From the NCBI RefSeq assembly GCF_013868155.1, contig NZ_JACEOG010000002.1, positions 434,001-498,000 on the forward strand: a DNA stretch of 64,000 nt, given 5' to 3'. How positions within the stretch are numbered: position 1 is the first letter of the stretch; the number at the start of each line of letters is the position of its first letter. Below are positions 42,940 to 50,512 of the stretch, one piece after another. The position numbers and the translations under genes are program-made. The notes beneath the pieces are model-generated. The model saw only the letters and a list, made by a program, of their open reading frames with translations. It did not search any database and was not told the DNA's origin. The DNA is from Aeromicrobium phoceense (lineage in GTDB: Bacteria > Actinomycetota > Actinomycetes > Propionibacteriales > Nocardioidaceae).

Positions 42940-43488
42940 GTGGGCCTGTTCAAACGCCGTCGACGCACCTCAGCCGGTGCCGTCGTGTCCGATCGCGACG
43001 CCAGCCGAGCCGATCTGGCCGCGCTGAAGGAGTTCGCGACCTCTCGCTCCGGGGTCGAGGCCTTCGTCGAGCCCAAGACCACGGTCACCCAGACCACGGT
43101 GGTATTCGTCGCCGCCGACGGGGAGTGGACCCGTCGCCGGGTGCCGAACGAGAAGGCCGCCACCGACCTCGCCCGCAGCCTCAAGATCCCGCTCTACGAC
43201 GCGAACCGCGTGGGCTACCCCCAGCGGATGCGCGACTACAACGCCCGCGCCAGCGCGAAGAAGACCAGCGTCGAGGTGGAGCGCGGCGACTACAGCCCCG
43301 CGCAGTTCGCCGCGATCATGACGCTCGAGACGATCGCCGGCACCGAGCCGCTGCCGCGCAACCCGTCGAAGTCCGACCTCGAGCGCGTCCTGCGCGCCGC
43401 GCGCGGCAAGGCCCACCCCGACCGCACCGGCGGCGACCGCGCCCGCTGGGACCAGGTGGAGCAGGCCGCCCGCAAGCTCGGCCTCTAG
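42940..43488 (+). CDS. conserved actinobacterial protein with J-like C-terminus
   Basis: 182 residues from GTG 42940 (CAGAAT at 42928-42933 ends 6 nt upstream, the leaderless pattern). The N-terminal part is basic (GLFKRRRR), and a central domain has TVVFVAADGEWTRRRVP and LKIPLYDANRVGYPQRMRDYNAR. The last 35 residues (LERVLRAARGKAHPDRTGGDRARWDQVEQAARKLGL) contain an HPD followed by a GGD and an amphipathic helix, like helices II-III of a DnaJ domain. It is divergent from lpdA, a frequent neighbour in actinobacteria. Function unknown. Confidence 0.72.
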   Translation: MGLFKRRRRTSAGAVVSDRDASRADLAALKEFATSRSGVEAFVEPKTTVTQTTVVFVAADGEWTRRRVPNEKAATDLARSLKIPLYDANRVGYPQRMRDYNARASAKKTSVEVERGDYSPAQFAAIMTLETIAGTEPLPRNPSKSDLERVLRAARGKAHPDRTGGDRARWDQVEQAARKLGL

Positions 43489-43501
43489 TCGCGCTCCATC
43501 C

Positions 43502-43551
43502 TGATCTCGATACAACGTCTCGCTGCGCTCGCCGTCACTCGATCACCGAGG
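43502..43551. repeat. dispersed repeat, copy 2
   Basis: About 50 bp matching 35230-35279 (TGATCTCGATA, then CGTCTCGCTGCGCTCGCC, then CTCGATCACCGAGG). Confidence 0.8.
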
Positions 43552-43626
43552 CCGCTGCGCTCGCCGGCACTCGATCAGCGAGGCCGCTGGTCGAGTAGCA
43601 GGGCGAGGAACGAGCCCGCGTATCGA
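43552..43626. repeat. partial and inverted repeat units next to copy 2
   Basis: A partial direct copy (CCGCTGCGCTCGCCGGCACT, then CGATCAGCGAGG) is followed by a unit in the other orientation (GGTCGAGTAGC and CGTATCGAGACC). The compound element fills nearly all of the gap between the J-like gene and the serine hydrolase gene, and can fold back on itself. Confidence 0.65.
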
Positions 43627-43638
43627 GACCCTGGGACC

Positions 43639-44949
43639 TCAGTGCCAGCCGCGGGGGTCGAGGCCGCCCGGATGGTCCACGGCCGGGTCGTACGGCTCGC
43701 GGCTGAGGACGAAGGTGGCCAGGTCGAGGGCGCCGTCGTCGCGCACGACCAGGCGTTCCCCGGCGAAGTACGTGTCGAGCCCCCGCCAGCCTTCGCCGTC
43801 GCGCACGAACCGCGAGCGCCGGTTGCCGTTGACGTCGGAGAGGTGGAACCCGTCGGTCGTCGGCTCGAGCCGGTAGGGGACCGGTCCCCAGTACCAGTCG
43901 CCCACGAGCGCGGCCACGTCCTCCGCTGCCTCGACGGGTGCGGTCTCGGTGGGTCGCTGGTCGAGCGCGGTCGCCGCGTCGAGCAGGCGGGTGGCGAGGT
44001 CGCCCAGGTGCAGCGTGTCGTTGGCCAGCACCACCACGCCCCAGCCGCTCGCGGGCTGGGCGATCGCGGTCGCGAGGAAGCCGGGCATGGATCCGCCGTG
44101 GCCGACGAGGCGACCGGTGCCGTTGCCGGGCCAGATGCGCCAGCCGAGTCCCTGCGCGGTCGCCCAAGGCACGCCGGGCCGGTCGTCGACCGCCAGCGGC
44201 ACGACCATCTCGGCCCAGCTCGACTCGGCCAGCACGCCACCGGTGTCGCCCGCGGCGAACGCCGCCCAGCGGGCGAGGTCCTCCGCGCTCGACCACAGCT
44301 GGCCGGCCGGGGCCATCGCGCCGGCGTCGTGGTGCGGCTCGACCATGAGCCGGCCGTCGGACGGATGGTGCGAGAGACCGGTGGCAGCCCCGTCGCCCGG
44401 CTCCTGGGTGATGCCGTGCAGGTCGAGGGGCTCGAGGATCCCGGTGCGGATCGCCTCGAACCAGGTGGTGCCGCGCAGCACCTCCACCAGCCGGCCGAGC
44501 ACGGCGAAGCCCACGTTCGAATAGTGGAAACGCGTGCCGGGCGTGTGCACGAGAGCGGGCCCGGACGCGATCAGCTGGTCCCAGTCGCCGCCGGGCGTGC
44601 GCTCCCACCAGGGGCCGTTGGTCTCGGCCTGCAGCCCCGAGGTGTGGGTGAGCAGCTGCGCGATCGTCACGTGGCCGAACGGCACGTCCGGCAGGTGGCG
44701 ATCGATGCGATCGGCGAGGTCGAGCCGCCCCTCGTCGCGCAGGCGCATCACCTCGACCGCGACGAACGTCTTCGTGATCGAGCCGATGCGGTACGCGGTC
44801 GCGGGCGTGGCCGCGGGGCCGTCACGCCCGTCGAGCGTGCCGACCGCACCGGACCAGTGCAGGCTGCCGTGCCGCACGACCGCCGCCGAGACCGAGGCCG
44901 AGTGCGATCCCTCGTGCTCGGCGTGCAGCAGGTCGTCGAACGCCGACAC
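43639..44949 (-). CDS. serine hydrolase of the beta-lactamase/class C family
   Basis: 436 residues from GTG 44949, 5 bp after the pepA stop. Active-site motifs in order: S-x-x-K as GSITKTF (about 65), Y-x-N as FHYSNVGFAVLG (about 150) and H-x-G as VGHGGSMPGFL (about 283). The C-terminal 110 residues form a lipocalin-like extension (ALVGDWYWGPVPYRLEP). Such esterase/DD-peptidase-like enzymes act on D-amino-acid peptides or esters; there is no signal peptide, so it is probably cytoplasmic. It is co-transcribed with pepA. Confidence 0.88.
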   Translation of the reverse strand: MSAFDDLLHAEHEGSHSASVSAAVVRHGSLHWSGAVGTLDGRDGPAATPATAYRIGSITKTFVAVEVMRLRDEGRLDLADRIDRHLPDVPFGHVTIAQLLTHTSGLQAETNGPWWERTPGGDWDQLIASGPALVHTPGTRFHYSNVGFAVLGRLVEVLRGTTWFEAIRTGILEPLDLHGITQEPGDGAATGLSHHPSDGRLMVEPHHDAGAMAPAGQLWSSAEDLARWAAFAAGDTGGVLAESSWAEMVVPLAVDDRPGVPWATAQGLGWRIWPGNGTGRLVGHGGSMPGFLATAIAQPASGWGVVVLANDTLHLGDLATRLLDAATALDQRPTETAPVEAAEDVAALVGDWYWGPVPYRLEPTTDGFHLSDVNGNRRSRFVRDGEGWRGLDTYFAGERLVVRDDGALDLATFVLSREPYDPAVDHPGGLDPRGWH

Positions 44950-44954
44950 CGAGG

Positions 44955-46370
44955 TCAGCCCAGTTCGCGGGCGAGGTGGACGAGCGTGCGGACGCCCGCG
45001 CCGGTGCCGCCGACGGGCGTGTAGTCGAAGGCCGCGCCGTCGTTGAACGCCGGTCCGGCGATGTCGAGGTGCGCCCACGAGGCATCGGCGACGAACTCGC
45101 GCAGGAAGGCCGCGGCGTACATCGTGCCGCCGTAGGGCTTCGGGTTGTGCTGGCGCAGGTCGGCGATCGACGAGGTCTTGACGGCCGCACCGATCTCCTC
45201 GGTGATGGGCAGGCGCCACATCGACTCACCGGCCACCTCGGCGGCGCCGAGCACACGGTCCTGCAGCGCCTCGTCGTTGCCGAGCACCGCGGTCGTCCGG
45301 GTGCCGAGGGCGACCATGGCCGCGCCGGTCAGGGTGGCGACGTCGATGACGTGGTCGGGCTTGGCCTCCACCGCGAGAGCGAGGCCGTCGGCCAGCACGA
45401 GGCGACCCTCGGCATCGGTGTTGTGGACCTCGACCGTGGCGCCCGAGCGCATGCGCAGCACGTCGCCGGGACGCGTGGCGGTGCCGCTGGGCAGGTTCTC
45501 GGCGATGCAGGCGAAGGCCGTGACGCGGATCGGCAGGCCGAGCCGCGCGATGGCGGTGGTGGCGGCGACGATCGCGGCCGCGCCGCCCATGTCGCACTTC
45601 ATCGTCATCATCGAGGCACCCGGCTTGAGCGAGAGTCCGCCCGAGTCGAAGGTGATGCCCTTGCCCACCAGGGCGAGGTGGGTCTTTGCGCCCTCGGGGT
45701 TGTACGTGAGCTTCACCAGACGCGGCGGGGCGTCCGAGCCGGCGCCGACGCCGAGGATGCCGCCGCAGTTCTCCTTGGTGAGGCGCTTCTCGTCCCACAC
45801 CTGCACGCGGACGCCGGCGGGCGCGGCGGCCTTGATGGCGTCGGCGAAGGCGGGCGGGCGCAGGTCGCCGGGAGGCGTGTTCACCCAGTCGCGCGCCACG
45901 CACGTGGCCTCCGCGATCACGACGGCGTCGTCGACGAGGCGCTTGGCCGCGGCCTTGCGGGCGTCGGGGCTCAGGATCGTGACGGTGTCGACGGAGGTGG
46001 TCTTGCGGCGGGCCTCGTCGCCCTTGTAGTCGAGGTAGGAGTAGGTCGTCAGGACGGCGGCCTCGGCGATGGCGGCGAGGTCGGCCTCGGCCACGCGGCT
46101 CGGATCGATGCCCACGCGGGTGGCCTTCGGCACGGAGCGCAGGCCCTTGGCGACGGCGCGGCGCTGCTGCTCGGCGGTGGGCTGCTCGGCGGTGGCCACC
46201 CAGGCCGTCAGCTGGGTGTCGCCGCTCGGCACGACGGCGACGTCGCCGGCCTCACCGGTGAACCCGAAGGCGCTCCAGGGGACACCGTCCGGAAGGCCCG
46301 ATCCCGAAGGGATGAGGGCGACGACGGCATCGACGGTGGGCAGGGTGGCACGCAACTGGACCGTGGACAT
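44955..46370 (-). CDS. pepA: leucyl aminopeptidase (M17)
   Basis: 471 residues. The N-terminal macro-like domain is followed by the di-metal peptidase domain: LVGKGITFDSGGLSLKPG (metal Lys/Asp), KCDMGGAAAI, and the family signature NTDAEGRLVLADGL, with ATLTGA afterwards. It releases N-terminal residues from peptides, acting as a hexamer in the cytoplasm. TAGAGT on the minus strand (46377-46382) ends 6 nt before ATG 46370, so it is leaderless; the start codon is only 33 bp from that of gcvT on the other strand. Confidence 0.96.
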   Translation of the reverse strand: MSTVQLRATLPTVDAVVALIPSGSGLPDGVPWSAFGFTGEAGDVAVVPSGDTQLTAWVATAEQPTAEQQRRAVAKGLRSVPKATRVGIDPSRVAEADLAAIAEAAVLTTYSYLDYKGDEARRKTTSVDTVTILSPDARKAAAKRLVDDAVVIAEATCVARDWVNTPPGDLRPPAFADAIKAAAPAGVRVQVWDEKRLTKENCGGILGVGAGSDAPPRLVKLTYNPEGAKTHLALVGKGITFDSGGLSLKPGASMMTMKCDMGGAAAIVAATTAIARLGLPIRVTAFACIAENLPSGTATRPGDVLRMRSGATVEVHNTDAEGRLVLADGLALAVEAKPDHVIDVATLTGAAMVALGTRTTAVLGNDEALQDRVLGAAEVAGESMWRLPITEEIGAAVKTSSIADLRQHNPKPYGGTMYAAAFLREFVADASWAHLDIAGPAFNDGAAFDYTPVGGTGAGVRTLVHLARELG

Positions 46371-46376
46371 GCCGTC

Positions 46377-46396
46377 ACTCTAGTCAGCGGTAGTTT
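46377..46396. promoter_or_regulatory. back-to-back leaderless promoters of pepA and gcvT
   Basis: The minus-strand -10 TAGAGT (46377-46382) and plus-strand -10 TAGTTT (46391-46396) are only 8 bp apart. Each ends 6-7 nt before its start codon. The -35 regions must lie inside or next to the opposite gene's start. Confidence 0.65.
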
Positions 46397-46403
46397 GGCT
46401 CGC

Positions 46404-47504
46404 ATGGTCCTGCTCCTGTCGCCCCTGCACCAACGGCACGAGGCCCTCGGCGCCAAGTTCTCCGAGTTCGGCGGCTGGTCGATGCCCCTCGAGTACGCCG
46501 GCGGCGGAGTTCTCGCCGAGCACAAGGCGGTGCGCGAGGCGGTCGGCCTGTTCGACGTGAGCCACCTGGGCAAGGCGCTCGTGCGCGGCACGGGCGCGGT
46601 CGACTTCGTCAACAAGTGCCTGACCAACGACCTGAGCCGGATCGCCCCGGGCAAGGCCCAGTACACGCTGTGCTGCTCCGAGGACGGCGGCACCGTCGAC
46701 GACCTCATCGCCTACCTGCGCAGCGAGTTCGAGGTCTTCCTGATCCCCAACGCCGCGAACACCGCCGAGGTGGTGCGCCGCCTCCGCGCCGCGGCTCCCG
46801 AGGGCATCGAGGTCGAGAACCAGCACCGCGACTTCGCGGTCCTGGCCATCCAGGGTCCGCTGAGCGACGAGCTGCTCGACGCCCTGGGACTTCCGTCGGA
46901 CCACGACTACATGTCCTTCACGAAGGGCACGATCGACGACGTCGAGCTCACGGTGTGCCGCACCGGCTACACCGGCGAGCGCGGCTACGAGCTCGTCGTC
47001 GCCGCCGAGGAGGTCGTTCCCGTCTGGGACGCCGTCATGGCGGCGGGGGAGTCGCTCGGCATCCGCGCCTGCGGCCTCGGCGCTCGCGACACGCTGCGCA
47101 CCGAGATGGGCTACCCGCTGCACGGCCACGAGCTGTCGGCCGAGGTCTCGCCGGTGATGGCGCGGGCCGGCTGGGCCGTCGGCTGGTCCAAGCCCACGTT
47201 CTGGGGCAAGGAGGCGCTCGAACGCCAGCGCGAGGAGAAGTCCGTGCGCACCCTGCGCGGCCTGCTGGCCCAGGGTCGCGGCATCCCGCGTCCCGGGATG
47301 GCGGTGCACGCGGCCGACGGTGGCGTCCTCGGCGAGGTCACGTCAGGGACGTTCTCGCCCACGTTGCGCCAGGGGATCGGCCTGGCCCTGCTCGACCGTA
47401 CGGTCGCCGACGGCGACACGGTCACCGTCGACGTGCGCGGACGTCAGCAGGAGTTCACCGTGACCAAGCCCCCGTTCGTCGAACCGTCCACCAAGGAGGA
47501 CTGA
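46404..47504 (+). CDS. gcvT: glycine cleavage system aminomethyltransferase (T protein)
   Basis: 366 residues. GcvT signatures: HEALGAKFSEFGGWSMPLEY, GLFDVSHLGKALV, the folate-site segment CRTGYTGERGYEL, ARDTLRTEMGYPLHGHEL, and VTSGTFSPTLRQGIGLALL. It transfers the aminomethyl group of glycine from the H-protein lipoyl arm to tetrahydrofolate. gcvP and gcvH are not in the window. Leaderless start, with TAGTTT ending 7 nt before ATG 46404; no glycine riboswitch is present. The 64-residue gene at 47506 follows one base after the stop. Confidence 0.95.
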   Translation: MVLLLSPLHQRHEALGAKFSEFGGWSMPLEYAGGGVLAEHKAVREAVGLFDVSHLGKALVRGTGAVDFVNKCLTNDLSRIAPGKAQYTLCCSEDGGTVDDLIAYLRSEFEVFLIPNAANTAEVVRRLRAAAPEGIEVENQHRDFAVLAIQGPLSDELLDALGLPSDHDYMSFTKGTIDDVELTVCRTGYTGERGYELVVAAEEVVPVWDAVMAAGESLGIRACGLGARDTLRTEMGYPLHGHELSAEVSPVMARAGWAVGWSKPTFWGKEALERQREEKSVRTLRGLLAQGRGIPRPGMAVHAADGGVLGEVTSGTFSPTLRQGIGLALLDRTVADGDTVTVDVRGRQQEFTVTKPPFVEPSTKED

Positions 47505-47505
47505 C

Positions 47506-47700
47506 ATGAGCTTCACGTGGCAGTACGAGAACAGCGCCGGCGAGACCGTCGGCACGTCGGAGGAGTTCGACCAGCGCGGCGAGGCCGAGTCGTGGATCGG
47601 CACGAGCTTCGAGGACCTGCTCGAGGACGGGGTGGAGCAGGTGCGCCTGCTGGAGGACGGGACCGAGGTCTACGGCCCGATGTCCCTGCGCCCGGAGTGA
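47506..47700 (+). CDS. small acidic protein of unknown function
   Basis: 64 residues (MSFTWQYENSAGETVGTSEEF to MSLRPE), strongly acidic, with predicted beta strands WQYENSAG and VEQVRLLEDGTEVYG around a helix (EAESWIGTSFEDLLED). The ATG lies 1 bp after the gcvT stop, and AAGGAGG (47494-47500) serves as its ribosome site. Similar tiny proteins follow gcvT in related actinobacteria as far as I recall; no function is known. Confidence 0.68.
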   Translation: MSFTWQYENSAGETVGTSEEFDQRGEAESWIGTSFEDLLEDGVEQVRLLEDGTEVYGPMSLRPE

Positions 47701-47716
47701 TCCGGCCGCTCGCGAC

Positions 47717-48265
47717 TCAGTAGTGCTCGCGCAGCGGCTGCCCGACCGCGATGGCCGGCTTCGGCAGGCGCATGCGGCGGATCTGCGTGCTGCGCAGGAC
47801 GGCGTAGAGCACCGCGCCGCGGCGCTCCGCCGGGGTGAAGCGCTTCTTCAGCTCGCGCTTGAGCACGGCGATCAACCAGATCTCGTCGATGAGGGTGGCG
47901 AAGATCGTGACGGTCCAGAGCGAGAAGACCACTTCGGCCATCGCCGGGAAGAAGCTCAGGACCAGGATGACGACGAGCAGCGGGAGCATGAACTCGGCGA
48001 CCGTGCGGCGACGGTCGACGGCGTCGCGGGCGAGCGCCTTGGCCGGGCCGCGGTCGCGGGCGGGCAGGTCGGCGGCCGAGCCGCCACCCAGGAGCGCCTC
48101 GCGCTGCTTGTCCCGGGCAGCGGAGCGGCGGCGACGCTCGCGCTCGGCCTGCTCGCGGCGCGTCAGCGGACGCTTCATCTGCTGCTTGCGGGCGGCCTCG
48201 GCCTCCCGGCGGCTACGGGTCGGTCCACCCTTGCGCTGGGGGGTCTCGTCGGCTGCGTCGTTCAC
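47717..48265 (-). CDS. DUF3043 membrane protein
   Basis: 182 residues from GTG 48265. A strongly basic N-terminal half (KGGPTRSRREAEAARKQQMKRPLTRREQAERERRRRS) is followed by two helices (about 92-112 and 115-132) and a C-terminal RRGAVLYAVLRSTQIRRMRLPKP. This is the DUF3043 layout found throughout actinobacteria; function unknown. TAGGGT (48273-48278, minus) ends 7 nt before the GTG, so it is leaderless. It is divergent from pspA, with 56 bp between start codons. Confidence 0.85.
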   Translation of the reverse strand: MNDAADETPQRKGGPTRSRREAEAARKQQMKRPLTRREQAERERRRRSAARDKQREALLGGGSAADLPARDRGPAKALARDAVDRRRTVAEFMLPLLVVILVLSFFPAMAEVVFSLWTVTIFATLIDEIWLIAVLKRELKKRFTPAERRGAVLYAVLRSTQIRRMRLPKPAIAVGQPLREHY

Positions 48266-48309
48266 GCGGACGACCCTACAAGGCCGGGGCGAGTGCTGGA
48301 GCGCACGGT

Positions 48310-48315
48310 TAGGGT
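48310..48315 (+). promoter_or_regulatory. leaderless -10 of pspA
   Basis: TAGGGT ends 6 nt before ATG 48322. A matching TAGGGT on the other strand (48273-48278) serves the DUF3043 gene. Confidence 0.5.
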
Positions 48316-48321
48316 GGGGCC

Positions 48322-49047
48322 ATGGCTGAGGGCGGGTTCTGGACACGTGTCACGCGCATCTTCAAGTCGCGGTCCGCGAGCAACGACGGACCCGACATCG
48401 AGGAGGTCGGCGCGCGGCTCGACGAGGCCTACCGCACCCAGTCCAAGCTGCTGGCCCAGGTGCGCCGCGGCGTCGCCGACGTGGCCACGAGCCGCAAGCG
48501 CGTCGAGATCCAGCTCGCGTCGCTGCGTCGCGAGATCGCGGCCGCCGACAGTGAGGCCAAGGCCTCGGTCACGCGCGGGGACGACGCCGGCGCCCGGCTG
48601 GCGCTCGAGCGCCAGGTCGCGCTCGAGAAGGCCGCGGGCGAGCTCGACGACCGTCACGCCCAGCTGCGCTCCGAGGAGGAGCAGCTGATCAGGTCGGCCG
48701 CCTCCATCGAGCGCCAGATCGAGGACTTCCGGGTCCGCAAGGACACCCTGGCCGCGCGCTACTCGGCGGCCCAGGCCCGCAACGAGATCCACGGCGCCAC
48801 GGCCGGGATCGGCGCCACGGCCGGCGAGGTGGGCCGAGTCATGGCCGACGCCGAGCGGCACACCCGCGAGCTGGAGGCGACGGCCGACGCCGTCGACGAG
48901 CTCATGAACGAAGGCATCCTGGCCCGGCCGGGAGAGTCGCAGGACGAGGCGCTGCTGCGGCGCTTCGACGAGGCCCTCGGCTCGGTCGATGCCGAGCCGC
49001 GCGCCGTGGAGGGAGACGGACATGGCCCGCACCAGATTTCGCAGTGA
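48322..49047 (+). CDS. pspA: PspA/IM30 (ESCRT-III-like) membrane-stress protein
   Basis: 241 residues, nearly all coiled coil. WTRVTRIFKSRS is a membrane-binding amphipathic start. Long helices follow: ARLDEAYRTQSKLLAQVRRGVADVATSRKRVEIQL, then ALERQVALEKAAGELDDRHAQLRSEEEQL. PspA oligomerises on damaged membranes and limits proton leakage. It is first in a coupled operon with htpX (26-bp overlap) and the PspAB gene. The acidic C-terminal tail after about residue 205 is longer than in E. coli PspA. Confidence 0.9.
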   Translation: MAEGGFWTRVTRIFKSRSASNDGPDIEEVGARLDEAYRTQSKLLAQVRRGVADVATSRKRVEIQLASLRREIAAADSEAKASVTRGDDAGARLALERQVALEKAAGELDDRHAQLRSEEEQLIRSAASIERQIEDFRVRKDTLAARYSAAQARNEIHGATAGIGATAGEVGRVMADAERHTRELEATADAVDELMNEGILARPGESQDEALLRRFDEALGSVDAEPRAVEGDGHGPHQISQ

Positions 49048-49915
49048 CAAGGGGCTGACCCTGCGCATGGGCGGGGTCGGCCTGGGACTGGTCCTGCTCT
49101 ACGTGCTCTTCGGCGCGATGCTCATCACGGTCGCCGGCAACCTCTGGATCGCGCTGATCATCACGGTCGGCATGGCCTGGGGACAGTGGTTCTTCTCCGA
49201 CTCGCTCGCGCTGAAGTCGATGGGCGCCCACGTCGTGACGCCCGACCAGGCGCCCGAGCTGCACGCGATGATCGACCGCCTCGTGGCGCTCGCCGACATG
49301 CCCAAGCCCCGCGTCGCCGTGGCGGTCACCGACATGCCGAACGCGTTCGCCACCGGCCGCTCGCCGAAGCACTCCGCGGTGTGCGTGACCACCGGCATCA
49401 TGCAGCGCCTCGACGCCGACGAGCTGGAGGGCGTCCTGGCCCACGAGCTCGCGCACGTCGCCAACCGCGACGTCTCGGTGATGACGGTCGCGTCGTCGCT
49501 CGGTCTGCTGGCGGGCTTCCTCACCCGCTGGGGGATGTGGTTCGGCGGCGGCAGCCGCGACAAGAACAGCGGCCCGGCGATGATCGTCGTGATCCTGGTC
49601 AGCCTCGTCGTCACGGCCGTCAGCTTCCTGCTCACGCGGGCCCTCTCGCGCTACCGCGAGCTCAGCGCCGACCGCTCCGGCTCCTACCTGACGGGCCGCC
49701 CCTCCAAGCTGGCCTCCGCGCTGGTGAAGATCTCCGGTGACATGGGGCGGATCCCCACCTCCGACCTGCGCGAGGCGCAGTCGATGAACGCCTTCTTCAT
49801 CGCGCCGGCGCTCAAGGGCGACACGGCTCAGGCGCTCATGTCCACCCACCCGCCGCTGCAGGCCCGCCTCGACCAGCTCGCGCGCATCGGCGCCGAGCTC
49901 ACCGAGAGGCACTGA
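49022..49915 (+). CDS. htpX: HtpX-like membrane zinc metalloprotease
   Basis: 297 residues from ATG 49022, which has GAGGGAGA upstream and lies inside the pspA end. Two N-terminal helices (about 15-35, 40-55), the zinc site LAHELAHVANRD with a downstream Glu in RYRELSADRSG, and two further helices (about 155-170, 180-200). HtpX degrades misfolded membrane proteins. Its coupling to pspA and PspAB indicates a joint envelope-stress response. Confidence 0.95.
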   Translation: MARTRFRSDKGLTLRMGGVGLGLVLLYVLFGAMLITVAGNLWIALIITVGMAWGQWFFSDSLALKSMGAHVVTPDQAPELHAMIDRLVALADMPKPRVAVAVTDMPNAFATGRSPKHSAVCVTTGIMQRLDADELEGVLAHELAHVANRDVSVMTVASSLGLLAGFLTRWGMWFGGGSRDKNSGPAMIVVILVSLVVTAVSFLLTRALSRYRELSADRSGSYLTGRPSKLASALVKISGDMGRIPTSDLREAQSMNAFFIAPALKGDTAQALMSTHPPLQARLDQLARIGAELTERH

Positions 49916-49917
49916 GC

Positions 49918-50487
49918 GTGGGATTCCTCGACGGCCTGCTCGGCCGCAGCAAGCCGCCGAAGGCCAACCTCGACGTGCTGTTCTCCGTGCCGCAGGCGGC
50001 GCTGACGCTGCAAGCCGAGGGCTTCGCCTTCAGCGGACACGGCGCGGTCTGCTTCCGCGACGCCGAGGGCCGCGCCGACGACGAGGTGATCGCGTCGGCG
50101 CAGGAGATGATCCGCACCGACCCGACCGCCACGGTCGAGATGCACCACGACGAGTTCGGGTTCACGTGGCTCGAGGTGGTGCGGCCCTCGGGCGACGTGT
50201 CGGGTCTGGTCACCGACCTCCACGCCGTGAACTCCACGATGGCCGCCCAGGGCTTCGACGCGTCGATGCTGTGCTCCACCGTGGTGTTCGACTACGAGGG
50301 GCAGCGGTCGGCGCTGGTGTACCTGTTCAAGCGGGGGACCTTCTACCCGTTCGTCCCCGATCCGACGGCCGCGCGCCGCCGCGACAACCCCACCGAGCTG
50401 CGGATGCGGGCGCTGATCGAGCAGGACGTGCCGATCGAGCCGGACCTGGAGCGGTGGCTCGCCATCTGGGGTGCCCCCGGACTCTGA
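49918..50487 (+). CDS. pspAB: PspA-associated protein PspAB
   Basis: 189 residues from GTG 49918, 2 bp after the htpX stop. It begins GFLDGLLGRSKPPKANLDVLFSVPQAALTLQ, continues with GFAFSGHGAVCFRDAEG and a WLEVVRPSGDVSGLVTDLHAVNSTMAAQGFD segment, and ends LERWLAIWG. This is the small soluble PspAB family that travels with pspA and HtpX-type proteases in actinobacteria and archaea; biochemical function not established. The companion PspAA domain gene is not present here. Confidence 0.82.
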   Translation: MGFLDGLLGRSKPPKANLDVLFSVPQAALTLQAEGFAFSGHGAVCFRDAEGRADDEVIASAQEMIRTDPTATVEMHHDEFGFTWLEVVRPSGDVSGLVTDLHAVNSTMAAQGFDASMLCSTVVFDYEGQRSALVYLFKRGTFYPFVPDPTAARRRDNPTELRMRALIEQDVPIEPDLERWLAIWGAPGL

Positions 50488-50498
50488 CGATCCCGGTC

Positions 50499-50504
50499 TA
50501 GACT
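50499..50504 (+). promoter_or_regulatory. leaderless -10 of the 433-residue membrane protein gene
   Basis: TAGACT ends 8 nt before ATG 50513, just downstream of the pspAB stop. Confidence 0.5.
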
Positions 50505-50512
50505 CGGCGCCC

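Noticed and set aside
39652..43488. A 1278-codon plus-strand frame opposite sucB and lpdA
   Set aside because: Antisense to conserved genes and low in complexity; only the end (from GTG 42940) is a real gene.
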